Assembly (NCBI RefSeq): GCF_017874235.1
Contig: NZ_JAGGLC010000002.1
Coordinates: forward strand, 372,001 to 436,000
DNA length: 64,000 nt
Reading direction: 5' to 3'
Origin: Halolamina salifodinae
GTDB lineage: Archaea > Halobacteriota > Halobacteria > Halobacteriales > Haloferacaceae
Positions 17,544 to 25,601 of the stretch are shown one piece after another. The notes beneath the pieces were generated by a model. It was not told where the DNA came from and ran no database searches. It was given only the letters and a program-made list of their open reading frames with translations. Position numbers and translations under genes: made by a program. The first letter of the stretch is position 1. Each line of letters opens with the position of its first letter.

Positions 17544-18707
17544 ATGAAAGATATCAGCCCTAGCCCCCACGACCGATTCGTCGACGACGACCGGCTTGGT
17601 CGGGTGCGTAACCACATCGCAGAGACCGACCTCGACGGGTTCGTTGCGTTCTCGCCGCCGAACTCCTACTATCTCAGCGGCTGTTACGCGGGAATGTACT
17701 CACGGCCGGTCATCGGTCTCGTCACGCTCGAGGAGAGCGTTTTCGTTGGGCCGCGGCTAGAGGAGCGCAAGGCAGACCGCACTGCATGGACCGACCGCGC
17801 GCTCTTCTATGAAGACAGTGACAGTCCTTTCGAGGTGCTGGCCGAGGCAGTCCCCGAGAACGTGGATGTGCTCGGATACGATGCTGACCACGCCCGCCCT
17901 GAGTGGGTAAACGAACTGGAAGGACGTGTTGAGCCCGAATTTGTCGACGCCTCGGATCAGTTCCTTTCGCTCCGTATCGTCAAAACCGCCTGGGAGCTCG
18001 ACAAAATCCGACGGGCACAGGATCTGGCAAACGCGGGCTGTGAGGCGATGTTCGACGCCATTCGCTCGGGTGTTCCCGAAATCGAGGCGGTCGAGGAAGT
18101 CCAGCAGGCCTACTACCGGACGTATCTGGAGCAGCATTCCGAGTTCGACATCGGCACCGCGAACGAACTGGGCCAGTACGGGTTTGCAAGCGTCCTCAGC
18201 GGCCCACATGCACTGGAGCCCCACAGCCTGTCATCGTCCCGTCAGATCGAGTCTGGCGATAGCGTTGTCGGAATATCACTGCCATCGATTCAGGGCTACA
18301 TCTGCGAGGAGGAGCGGACGTTCCTCGTGGGAGACGTCGACGACGAAGTTACCGACGCGATGGAGACGCTGGTCAACGTCCGTGAGCAGGTAATCGACCG
18401 GATCGGGCCGGGTGAGAGCGTCGCAGAGATCGACGCTTGGACTTTCGATCAGATCGAGCAGGCCGGGCTCGCCGACAAGGTTCAACACCGGACTGGCCAC
18501 GGCGAGGGGATCACGATCCACGAGAATCCGGCGCTGAACGCGCAGTCGCCCGGTGAGCTGAAACCGGGAATGGTGATCAGCGTCGAACCTGGCCTCTACT
18601 TCCACGAGAAAGGGAACGCACTCCGGCACTCCGACACTCTGATCGTGACCGAGAACGGTGCAGAGCGAATCACCGAGACAGACGCTGACGTTCTCACTGT
18701 CAACTGA
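17544..18707 (+). CDS. Second creatinase-type M24 protein lacking metal ligands
   Basis: 387 aa, paralogous to the preceding gene and 3 bases after it. The metal Asp positions read GISLPSIQGY and CEEERTF. The last Glu is again Ser (ALRHSDTLIV). The His (HRTGHGEGITIHE) and Glu (VEPGLY) are kept. Divergence from its neighbour is considerable, so the pair may form a heteromer or act in sequence. Its stop overlaps the ATG of the amidohydrolase by one base (TGATG), so the three genes are a coupled unit. Confidence 0.82.
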   Translation: MKDISPSPHDRFVDDDRLGRVRNHIAETDLDGFVAFSPPNSYYLSGCYAGMYSRPVIGLVTLEESVFVGPRLEERKADRTAWTDRALFYEDSDSPFEVLAEAVPENVDVLGYDADHARPEWVNELEGRVEPEFVDASDQFLSLRIVKTAWELDKIRRAQDLANAGCEAMFDAIRSGVPEIEAVEEVQQAYYRTYLEQHSEFDIGTANELGQYGFASVLSGPHALEPHSLSSSRQIESGDSVVGISLPSIQGYICEEERTFLVGDVDDEVTDAMETLVNVREQVIDRIGPGESVAEIDAWTFDQIEQAGLADKVQHRTGHGEGITIHENPALNAQSPGELKPGMVISVEPGLYFHEKGNALRHSDTLIVTENGAERITETDADVLTVN

Positions 18708-19879
18708 TGTCGACGTATGATCTCCTCCTCAACGGGGACGTATGGGATGCTCGGAACGGCCGGCGGCCGGACCACTGGATTGCAGTACAGGAGGGCGCCG
18801 TTGTCGACGTCTCAGCTGAGAAGCCCGGCGAGGCGGTCGTCGAACGAGCGGCGGGGACGATCATCCCCGGTCTCTGTGATATGCATGTCCACCTCGTGTG
18901 GGATGGGTCGGGCGATCCTGTCGAGACGCTCCGAAACGAGTCCGAACAGGAGACCACACTCCGAGCCGTCCACAACGCTCGTGAACAGCTTCACGGCGGA
19001 GTGACAACGGTACGGGACGTGGGGAGCGTCGATGACATCGCGATAGCCGTCAGCCGGGCCGTGAAGGACGGCTGGACCGAGGGGCCGCGAACGTACGCGA
19101 GCGGCCGAACCATCATCATCTCCGGCGGCCACGACCCATTCTGGGGGATCGAAAGTGACGGCCCCCGCGCGTGCCGGCAAGCCGTCCGCAAGCTCCGAAG
19201 CGCGGGCGCAGATCTCATCAAGGTAAGCGCTACGGGCGGTGTCTACGGGCAAGCGGTCGGCGAGGACCCTGGCGTCGCCGAACTCTCCCTCGAGGAACTC
19301 ACCGCCGTCGTCGATGAAGCTCACAGGTTCGAGATGGATGTCGCAGCCCATGCAGTCGGCCACGAGGGCATCGCGAACGCCATCGAAGCGGGCGTCGACA
19401 CAGTCGAACACGGTAACCAACTTGACGAAGACCTGGTCGAGGCTTTAGCCGCATCCGATGCCGCGTACGACCCAACACTGTACGTCTACGCGCGGATCGC
19501 AGCGGGCGGCGACGGCAATATTCCGAGCTACGCCAAACGGAATGCCCAGCGTGTGTACGAACAGCATGCGGAGGCATTCCGGACAGCGCTGGATACGGAT
19601 ACCCGCCTCCTCGTCGGTAGCGACGCCGGGTCGCCGGACGTTCCTCATCCGGGACTCCACCTCGAACTGCAGCAGATGGTCGCGGAAGGGATGGACCCGT
19701 CGGCAGCACTGGAGGCGGCGACGCTTGCGGCGGCTAAAGAGCTTGGGAGACCGGATCTGGGCGTCGTTGAGGCTGGCACGACGGCCGACCTCGTCTGCTT
19801 CGATGCCGACCCGTGCTCGGATGTGACCGCAGTCGCCACTCCCAAGCATGTCGTCAAGGATGGCGTCCTCGTCGACTGA
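18707..19879 (+). CDS. Amidohydrolase, HutI/Xaa-Pro dipeptidase-like
   Basis: 390 aa metal-dependent TIM-barrel amidohydrolase (COG1228). The HxH metal pair is in LCDMHVHLVWDG near residue 58. The candidate bridging Lys is in GADLIKVSATGG near 170. Further His occur in AAHAVGHEG and VEHGNQL, and the metal Asp is in LVGSDAGSPDVPH near 305. The family includes imidazolonepropionases and L-Xaa-Pro prolidases. In this operon it probably cleaves the product of, or feeds, the creatinase-like enzymes. Start ATG at 18707 overlaps the upstream stop. Confidence 0.8.
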   Translation: MSTYDLLLNGDVWDARNGRRPDHWIAVQEGAVVDVSAEKPGEAVVERAAGTIIPGLCDMHVHLVWDGSGDPVETLRNESEQETTLRAVHNAREQLHGGVTTVRDVGSVDDIAIAVSRAVKDGWTEGPRTYASGRTIIISGGHDPFWGIESDGPRACRQAVRKLRSAGADLIKVSATGGVYGQAVGEDPGVAELSLEELTAVVDEAHRFEMDVAAHAVGHEGIANAIEAGVDTVEHGNQLDEDLVEALAASDAAYDPTLYVYARIAAGGDGNIPSYAKRNAQRVYEQHAEAFRTALDTDTRLLVGSDAGSPDVPHPGLHLELQQMVAEGMDPSAALEAATLAAAKELGRPDLGVVEAGTTADLVCFDADPCSDVTAVATPKHVVKDGVLVD

Positions 19880-19937
19880 GACCCCAACAGGGCACGGACG
19901 GACAGAGAACCACCGGCCGGTCAGTTGAGGGCCGCCC

Positions 19938-19981
19938 CGTCTTTTTCACTCGAAGCGACTGCCGGCTCGGCGAAGAAAAAG
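19938..19981. terminator. Bidirectional T-rich termination region
   Basis: Between convergent genes there is a CGTCTTTTTC run on the plus strand (19938-19947) and, about 30 bases on, GAAGAAAAAGC (T-run on the minus strand, 19971-19981). Both fit archaeal T-tract termination for the operons ending at 19879 and 20006. Confidence 0.45.
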
Positions 19982-20005
19982 CGACGCGTCAGCGCAGTCG
20001 GAGGA

Positions 20006-21856
20006 CTACGCGTAGCCGAGCGCCTCGGCCGCACCGAAGAGGCGCTCGACGACCATGATCGCGATCAGCGTGATCAGGATATTGATCGTGGCGATGGCCG
20101 CGATAATCGGTGTCGCACCGAACTGCATCTGTGAGAAGATGCGGACGGGAACGGGAACGATCCCCGGACCCTGCATGAATACAGCGATCTGCAGGTTACT
20201 GTAGCTGATGATGAACGCCAGAATCCCGGCCGACATGATTCCCGGGAGCAGACACGGCACCGTCACCCGGAGGAACGTCTGGATCTCGTCAGCTCCCAAC
20301 ATCTGTGCCGCCTCTTCGAGGTGTTCGTCGAAGTTCTCCATCGCGATGAGCATCGACTGCGTCGCAAACGGCGTGGCGTACACGGCGATAGCTATCGAGA
20401 GCCCCAAGATGTTCCCGACGAGTCCGAACTGGTTTAAGAAGATCAGTAGCGCGATCCCCAGGATGAGCTGCGGGATAATGAGGGGGAGGAACGTCGCCGA
20501 GTTGATCGCCTGCTTCATCGGGAAGTCGTAGCGGCCGATGGTGTAGGCCGCACTGAAACTCAACGTCAGGGAGATGAGTGTCGCGATGATAGAGTACTGG
20601 AAACTCACGACGAACGACGAGATCCACCGGCCACTGTTGACGGCCTCAATGTACCACTGAAGCGTGGGCGTTTCCGGCGGAATCACATAGAGTCCCTGAC
20701 TGAAGCTGATCAGGACTGCGAAGATGACGGGAATCAACAGGAAGACGAACGCTGCCACGAGGCCCACACGCAACAACAGCGCTCCGAGCGTCTGGGTTCC
20801 CACGACTCGCTTATCGAACGGAAGCTTTTCGAGCAGACCAGCGAAGGAGAACGCACGCTCCCGACCGATTTCTGCGGACTCGTCCGAGACGAGGCTGTAC
20901 TGCACTCCTTGCCTGCTTGACCCAACCTCCATGACGCGGCCGTATATCGTGATGAGGGCAAGTGCCACTGCGAGTAGGACGAACGACATCGCAGCACCGA
21001 GCGGCCAGTTTAGACCCGCTGCGGCCGCCTGATAAATCAGAGGGCCGATCATCGGAACTTGCGGCATACCGATGAATACGGCAGTGGAGAAGGTCCCCAT
21101 CGTAAGCACGAACGAGATCAAGGTCGCCCCGACAATACCAGGCATAGACAGTGGGAACGTGACGTACCAGAAGGTCTGAAGCGGGTTCCCGCCGAGGCTT
21201 TGTCCTGCCTGTAGGAGATCTTGGTCAATCGAAAAAAGGTTGCTCAGCAGGATGAGAACTGCGAACGGCATAAGGACCGACGCGATAGCGATTATGAGTC
21301 CGGGTTTCGTGTTAAGTAATGTGTACTCGATCCCGAACACGCTGATGATCTGGTTGACAAGGCCACTTGTGTCGAGGAGCGCGTACCAACCGAACGCGCG
21401 AACAACGTTCCCGACCAGCATCGGAGCTACTGCCGCGAGGATAAGTACTTTTGAGTACTTCCACGACGAGAAGACGATGAAGTACGCGATGGGGTAGCTG
21501 ACGAGGATCGCGATGAGTGTCGAGATTAGGCTGATTTCGACCGTGAGAAGTAGTGTATCCACGTATAACGATGTCGTGAAGACCTCAACGTAGTTCTCCA
21601 GTGTGAGTGTGGCCTCCATCGTCCCGGTGGCGACGTTGGTAAAGAAGCTCACAGCAAACATGTAAACCACCGGAATCGCGAAGAATACCCCCATGTAGAG
21701 AAGGTATGGGCTCATGATGAAGATTGGAGCCCATTTCGAGTCCTTGTGTTCCTGAACGAATGATAGCAGTCGCTCGTGTAGCGGCTCGAAGAGGGGGTTG
21801 AGCCACGTCTTCATCTTGCTAAACACCGTCGATCCGATTTGTGATGACGCAGCCAT
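20006..21856 (-). CDS. Fused two-domain ABC permease (PotBC-like)
   Basis: 616 aa, about twice a normal PotB or PotC. Two BPD_transp_1 halves can be seen: helices at about 45-310 with a coupling loop around AGQSLGGNPLQTFWYVTFPL, then a charged linker (about 320-350), then helices about 360-610 with EEAAQMLGADEIQTFLRVTVP. So one chain forms the whole membrane channel, as in ferric/thiamine-type and some haloarchaeal importers. Its ATG shares one base with the ATPase stop. Third gene of the leftward operon beginning at 24058. Confidence 0.87.
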   Translation of the reverse strand: MAASSQIGSTVFSKMKTWLNPLFEPLHERLLSFVQEHKDSKWAPIFIMSPYLLYMGVFFAIPVVYMFAVSFFTNVATGTMEATLTLENYVEVFTTSLYVDTLLLTVEISLISTLIAILVSYPIAYFIVFSSWKYSKVLILAAVAPMLVGNVVRAFGWYALLDTSGLVNQIISVFGIEYTLLNTKPGLIIAIASVLMPFAVLILLSNLFSIDQDLLQAGQSLGGNPLQTFWYVTFPLSMPGIVGATLISFVLTMGTFSTAVFIGMPQVPMIGPLIYQAAAAGLNWPLGAAMSFVLLAVALALITIYGRVMEVGSSRQGVQYSLVSDESAEIGRERAFSFAGLLEKLPFDKRVVGTQTLGALLLRVGLVAAFVFLLIPVIFAVLISFSQGLYVIPPETPTLQWYIEAVNSGRWISSFVVSFQYSIIATLISLTLSFSAAYTIGRYDFPMKQAINSATFLPLIIPQLILGIALLIFLNQFGLVGNILGLSIAIAVYATPFATQSMLIAMENFDEHLEEAAQMLGADEIQTFLRVTVPCLLPGIMSAGILAFIISYSNLQIAVFMQGPGIVPVPVRIFSQMQFGATPIIAAIATINILITLIAIMVVERLFGAAEALGYA

Positions 21857-22947
21857 TATTGATCACCGAGAAGGATCGGGGCATCCGGATCGAACGAAAC
21901 TGTGACCTCGTCCCCTGGGGAAACATCGATCGTGCCACGGACCGGACTCGTTACCTGTACCTCCGTTCCGTCAGCGAGTTCAACGAAGTACTCCGCCGAA
22001 GATCCGAGATACGTGACTTCCCGGAGTGTGCCCGACAGTGTATTCGTGCCGTTGCCCGACCCAGACTGGAGCGACAGCCGTTCTGGTCTGAGCAAGATCG
22101 TTACCGAGTTACCATCCTCTAGATTCCCGTCGTGAACCGACGTATCCGGGCCGGCAGTGATGTCGACATCGAGTTCCGTGGCTATCTCGTACGAATCTGT
22201 GTTCGACGTGATCGTTCCGTCGACGAGGTTTGCGCTACCGATGAAGTCAGCGACGAACTCGCCGGCCGGTTCCTGGTAGACCTCTGTCGGAGCACCCACC
22301 TGTCTGATCTCCCCGTCGTTCATCACCGCCATCCGGTCTGAGATCGCGAGTGCCTCTGTCTGATTGTGTGTCACATAGACCATCGTGACGTTGAGCTCAC
22401 GGTGGAGGCGCATGATCTCCATGCGCATCTCCTCGCGGAGCTTCTTGTCGAGACTAGAGAGCGGTTCGTCGAGGAGCAACACGTCGGGTTCTACAACCAA
22501 GGAACGGGCGAGGGCGATTCGCTGTTGTTGCCCACCGGAGAGGTTCTCCGGGTATCGGTCGCCGACCTCCGGGAGGGAAACCATCTCTAGTACCTCCTCG
22601 ATGCGATCGTCGATCTCTGACTGGTCGACGCCCTTCATTTTCAGCCCGAACGCGATGTTGTCGGCGACGGTCATGTGCGGGAACAGCGCAAAATACTGGA
22701 AGACCATGCCGATGTCGCGCTCGTATGGAGGGACATCGCTCACATCGTTCCCGTTGAGTTCGACGACGCCTTCGGTCGGGGTCTCGAACCCCGCGATCAT
22801 GCGTAGTGTCGTGGTTTTCCCGCAACCACTCGGTCCCAACAGCGTTATGAGCTCTCCACGTTCGATCTCGAGGTCCGCATTGTTAACGGCCGTAAGGCTA
22901 CCGAACTTCTTCGTGACTTGCCGGAGATTGACGACATTATCAGACAT
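21856..22947 (-). CDS. PotA-like ABC transporter ATPase
   Basis: 363 aa. ABC domain with Walker A LLGPSGCGKTTT (near residue 36), signature NLSGGQQQRIALARSL, Walker B VLLLDEPLSSLD and H-loop YVTHNQTEA. A C-terminal TOBE/MOP-like domain (about 270-360) is typical of spermidine/putrescine and maltose-type ATPases. It energises the fused permease directly downstream. A gap of 34 bases separates it from the binding protein. Confidence 0.9.
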   Translation of the reverse strand: MSDNVVNLRQVTKKFGSLTAVNNADLEIERGELITLLGPSGCGKTTTLRMIAGFETPTEGVVELNGNDVSDVPPYERDIGMVFQYFALFPHMTVADNIAFGLKMKGVDQSEIDDRIEEVLEMVSLPEVGDRYPENLSGGQQQRIALARSLVVEPDVLLLDEPLSSLDKKLREEMRMEIMRLHRELNVTMVYVTHNQTEALAISDRMAVMNDGEIRQVGAPTEVYQEPAGEFVADFIGSANLVDGTITSNTDSYEIATELDVDITAGPDTSVHDGNLEDGNSVTILLRPERLSLQSGSGNGTNTLSGTLREVTYLGSSAEYFVELADGTEVQVTSPVRGTIDVSPGDEVTVSFDPDAPILLGDQ

Positions 22948-22981
22948 TGATTGGTGTTAAATTTGACTGTAGTTGGCCGAT

Positions 22982-24058
22982 TTAGCTGTGTTCGTCGATG
23001 ATTTCCTGAACGCGCTGCTGCCAGTCGCTCCGATTCTCCGCGATAAAGTCGAATGGCGGGACCTGAAGTAGTTCAAGGTCCTCCTGCTGGATTAGCTTAT
23101 CCTGGACATCCTCGGGATACTCAATGTCGGGAATGGGGTTGGTGTAGTACATCTGTTCGGCGATAACCTGTGCCCCTTCCTGCTGAAGAGTATAGTTGAT
23201 GAACTCACCGGCCGCATCGACTTTCTCCTCCGGGATGTTCCGCGGGATCGCGTTTCCGAAGTTCGTTGTGAACGCACCAGCGCTCGGAATCGAGAACGAG
23301 ACTGGTGCACCACTGTCTGCCCATGAGGCAGCACGCGCGCTCCAGTACCGTGAGATGTCTAACTCACCGTTCTGCCATCGGTTCCCGTACTCGTCACTGG
23401 ACGTGATATAGACGGGGTCCATTTCTGCAACGACTTCTTCATACATATCGAACGCCTGATCCATAGCAGTCGGGTCCTCGCCGTCCGTCTGATAGAGTGC
23501 GAAGGCAAGTAGGTCGTGAGTCGGGTCCTGAGTGTACAGGCCAACACGGCCCTGGTATTCGGGATTGAGATACGCGCCCCAGGATTCAGGGGCGGAGTCC
23601 ATCGTTTCTGTGTTGTAGAGTAGGGAACTCGCCGCGAAAATCTGGAGCGTCCAGTAGTCGGATTTGAACTGGCTCGGTACTTCGGATATTCGAGGGACGA
23701 TTTCTTCGTTCAGCTCGAGCCAGAGATCTTCGTTTTCCCCGCGAACTAACCCACCGCCGTCCTGCTGTGAGACGTCTACCGGCGGATCATCCCGTTGGGA
23801 GATCAGCCTATTGAAACGGTCAGTGTTGTCCCCGACTACGTACTCCAGGCTGATTCCTGTGTCTTCCTCGTATCTATCACAAACCGCATCAATCATCGTC
23901 TCCTGCCAACTGCCGCCCCAGATACCGACAACGATCGAGTTGGGCCCATCCCCACCACCTCCGAGACAACCCGCTAGCCCTGCTGCTCCGGCAGCGCCAG
24001 CACCTGCACGTTTGAGGTATTCTCGTCGCAGTAGCCCCTGACTGGTATCATCTGGCAT
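22982..24058 (-). CDS. PotD-like extracellular substrate-binding lipoprotein
   Basis: 358 aa. Tat-type signal (LRREYLKRAG, residues 9-18) and lipobox (AGLAGC, Cys31) followed by a Gly-rich linker. The bilobal solute-binding fold of the spermidine/putrescine class follows (VVGIWGGSWQETMIDAV, YNTETMDSAPESWGAYLNPEYQGRV split across the hinge). Substrate unknown. Polyamines are the family default. Beside an amidohydrolase/creatinase-like operon, another cationic or zwitterionic nitrogen compound is plausible. First gene of the leftward transporter operon. Confidence 0.87.
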   Translation of the reverse strand: MPDDTSQGLLRREYLKRAGAGAAGAAGLAGCLGGGGDGPNSIVVGIWGGSWQETMIDAVCDRYEEDTGISLEYVVGDNTDRFNRLISQRDDPPVDVSQQDGGGLVRGENEDLWLELNEEIVPRISEVPSQFKSDYWTLQIFAASSLLYNTETMDSAPESWGAYLNPEYQGRVGLYTQDPTHDLLAFALYQTDGEDPTAMDQAFDMYEEVVAEMDPVYITSSDEYGNRWQNGELDISRYWSARAASWADSGAPVSFSIPSAGAFTTNFGNAIPRNIPEEKVDAAGEFINYTLQQEGAQVIAEQMYYTNPIPDIEYPEDVQDKLIQQEDLELLQVPPFDFIAENRSDWQQRVQEIIDEHS

Positions 24059-24200
24059 AGGTAGTCAAGCGGAGGAGCTGTATAATATATCTGCGGGAAT
24101 AGGCAAAAGTCACTCCCATATTGGCGATTGTGAACCCGATATTCTCCGGGTGGGTTTCTAATACCCGAACTACTAAGGGTCCTAGAGAATATGCTACGAT
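24059..24200. promoter_or_regulatory. Divergent promoter region: transporter and IclR gene
   Basis: 142 AT-richer bases. For the leftward transporter, a minus-strand AGATATATTATACAG (about 24083-24097) lies about 30 bases before the start at 24058. For the rightward IclR gene, CTACTAAGGG (about 24170) is about 30 bases before 24201. A CTAATACCC element at 24159-24167 matches one upstream of the creatinase-like operon and is a candidate IclR or partner site. Confidence 0.45.
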
Positions 24201-24950
24201 ATGGCAGGGGATGAAAAACTGACCACGACCGCAACATCAATCCGACTTCTAGAGGCAGTCTCTGAACAGGAGGGGGCAACGCTCCGCAGCCTCGTCAAAG
24301 AGACAGATCTGGCGAAAAGCACGGTCTATAAACACCTATCGACGCTCCAGGCGAACAATCTCCTGATAAAAAAGGGGGAGCAGTATCTGCTTGGATTACA
24401 CCACCTCACACTCGGCAAGCGGGCAGTTGAGATGCGCGACTCCTACCGACTCGTAGAGAAGAAGATCGACGAACTCAGAAATCGGACTGAGGCGGACATA
24501 GACTTCACTGTAGAGGAGAATGGGCGACTGATTCTCGTGTCGGAAGCCACCCGAACAATGAGTGAGTCGATCTTCGTTCCCGGAAACGAGTTCTATCTCC
24601 ACAACACGGCAGCTGGAAAGGCGATCCTTGCGTCGTACTCCGATAATCGTGTCGACGCTATTCTCGACAGGCACGGTTTACCTCTACGGACAGATAAAAC
24701 GATTCAGTCCCGCTCCAAGCTTAAATCTGAGCTCAAATCTATCCGGGAGAAAGGGTATGCGCTGAACGATGGGGAGTGCATTGAAGGGTATCGCTCCGTC
24801 GGTTCGGTTATCATGGACCCAAGCGACTCTGTTTTGGGCGCGATCAGCATCGGCGGTCCCGCCTATCGGGTCGACCGTGCTCGGTTGGAGGATGATTTCT
24901 CAGAACTAGTGTGTAATACTACTTCAGAGATCACAGAATCGCTTTCGTAA
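24201..24950 (+). CDS. IclR-family transcriptional regulator
   Basis: 249 aa. N-terminal winged HTH (about 10-70: ATLRSLVKETDLAKSTVYKHLSTL) and a C-terminal IclR effector domain (about 85-245) with HNTAAGKAILASY and YALNDGECIEGY, which shape the ligand pocket. Divergent from the PotD-like transporter, so it likely controls that operon in response to its substrate. It is a paralogue of the regulator at 27631. Confidence 0.88.
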   Translation: MAGDEKLTTTATSIRLLEAVSEQEGATLRSLVKETDLAKSTVYKHLSTLQANNLLIKKGEQYLLGLHHLTLGKRAVEMRDSYRLVEKKIDELRNRTEADIDFTVEENGRLILVSEATRTMSESIFVPGNEFYLHNTAAGKAILASYSDNRVDAILDRHGLPLRTDKTIQSRSKLKSELKSIREKGYALNDGECIEGYRSVGSVIMDPSDSVLGAISIGGPAYRVDRARLEDDFSELVCNTTSEITESLS

Positions 24951-25129
24951 ATCGCCTAATCCCGAATATAGTTTCGTATACATGGTCTATTATATCATAC
25001 GCCTTTATATGCCCTGTCTGGTGGTTTGAGAACGCCCCGTTATAAGCATATTACCGTGAGTAAATGGCTGTGTTTTGTCATATATCGGTATCCACCTGAT
25101 CAACGAATTGGATTATGCCTCGGGGTAAA
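24951..25129. other. AT-rich intergenic DNA
   Basis: About 180 bases between the IclR stop and the transposase-like remnant. They are clearly more AT-rich than the flanking genes (for example ctattatatcatacgcc). No ORF or structured RNA was recognised. Confidence 0.4.
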
Positions 25130-25575
25130 CCGGCTTGCCGTCACCGCAACGGGCACGTCCTGTACCTGTAAGGTTCGGCCATTGGCGTAGCGGCGATGGG
25201 AAGCGCCGTGGCGACTTCCATGTAACACACGCGGGCGTACGAGAATACTATCCAGTCACAAAGAGAACGGTCGACTCAAGCAGACGCTTCATACTATCAG
25301 CAACGAGTTGGTTGCAGAAGTTCACGGTATCGCTGTCGAGCAAGTGGCGCTGAAGACCGCAAACGGCGAGTATTCGGCTGGAGCGGGAGTCCACACTGAA
25401 TAAGCCTACAGGCCATTGTAGCTTACAGACGGCAATGTGGCTAGGAAAAAGAACTGCCAAATCTTGATGTCCATCTGGCGACGATTTACCTGAAATCAGG
25501 CGCTACTTCCCCGTCCTCAAGGAGCAACGCACGGAGCGAAGCGACCGAGTAGCGCAGTAGGGCGGGGATACAGCG
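25130..25575 (+). mobile_element. Decayed IS200/IS605-type element (tnpB remnant and 3' end)
   Basis: Short disrupted frames resemble a transposon-encoded TnpB: KQTLHTISNELVAEVHGIAV around 25280-25330, ending at a TAA near 25400. The right end CCCCGTCCTCAAGGAG (about 25509) pairs with GTAGGGCGGGG (about 25558-25568). Such a stem is typical for the 3' end and guide-RNA part of haloarchaeal IS605/IS1341 elements. No intact ORF of useful length exists here, so the element is dead. The family call rests on pattern memory. Confidence 0.45.
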
Positions 25576-25601
25576 CCGTCATCATCTGTTCGTACACTGT
25601 T

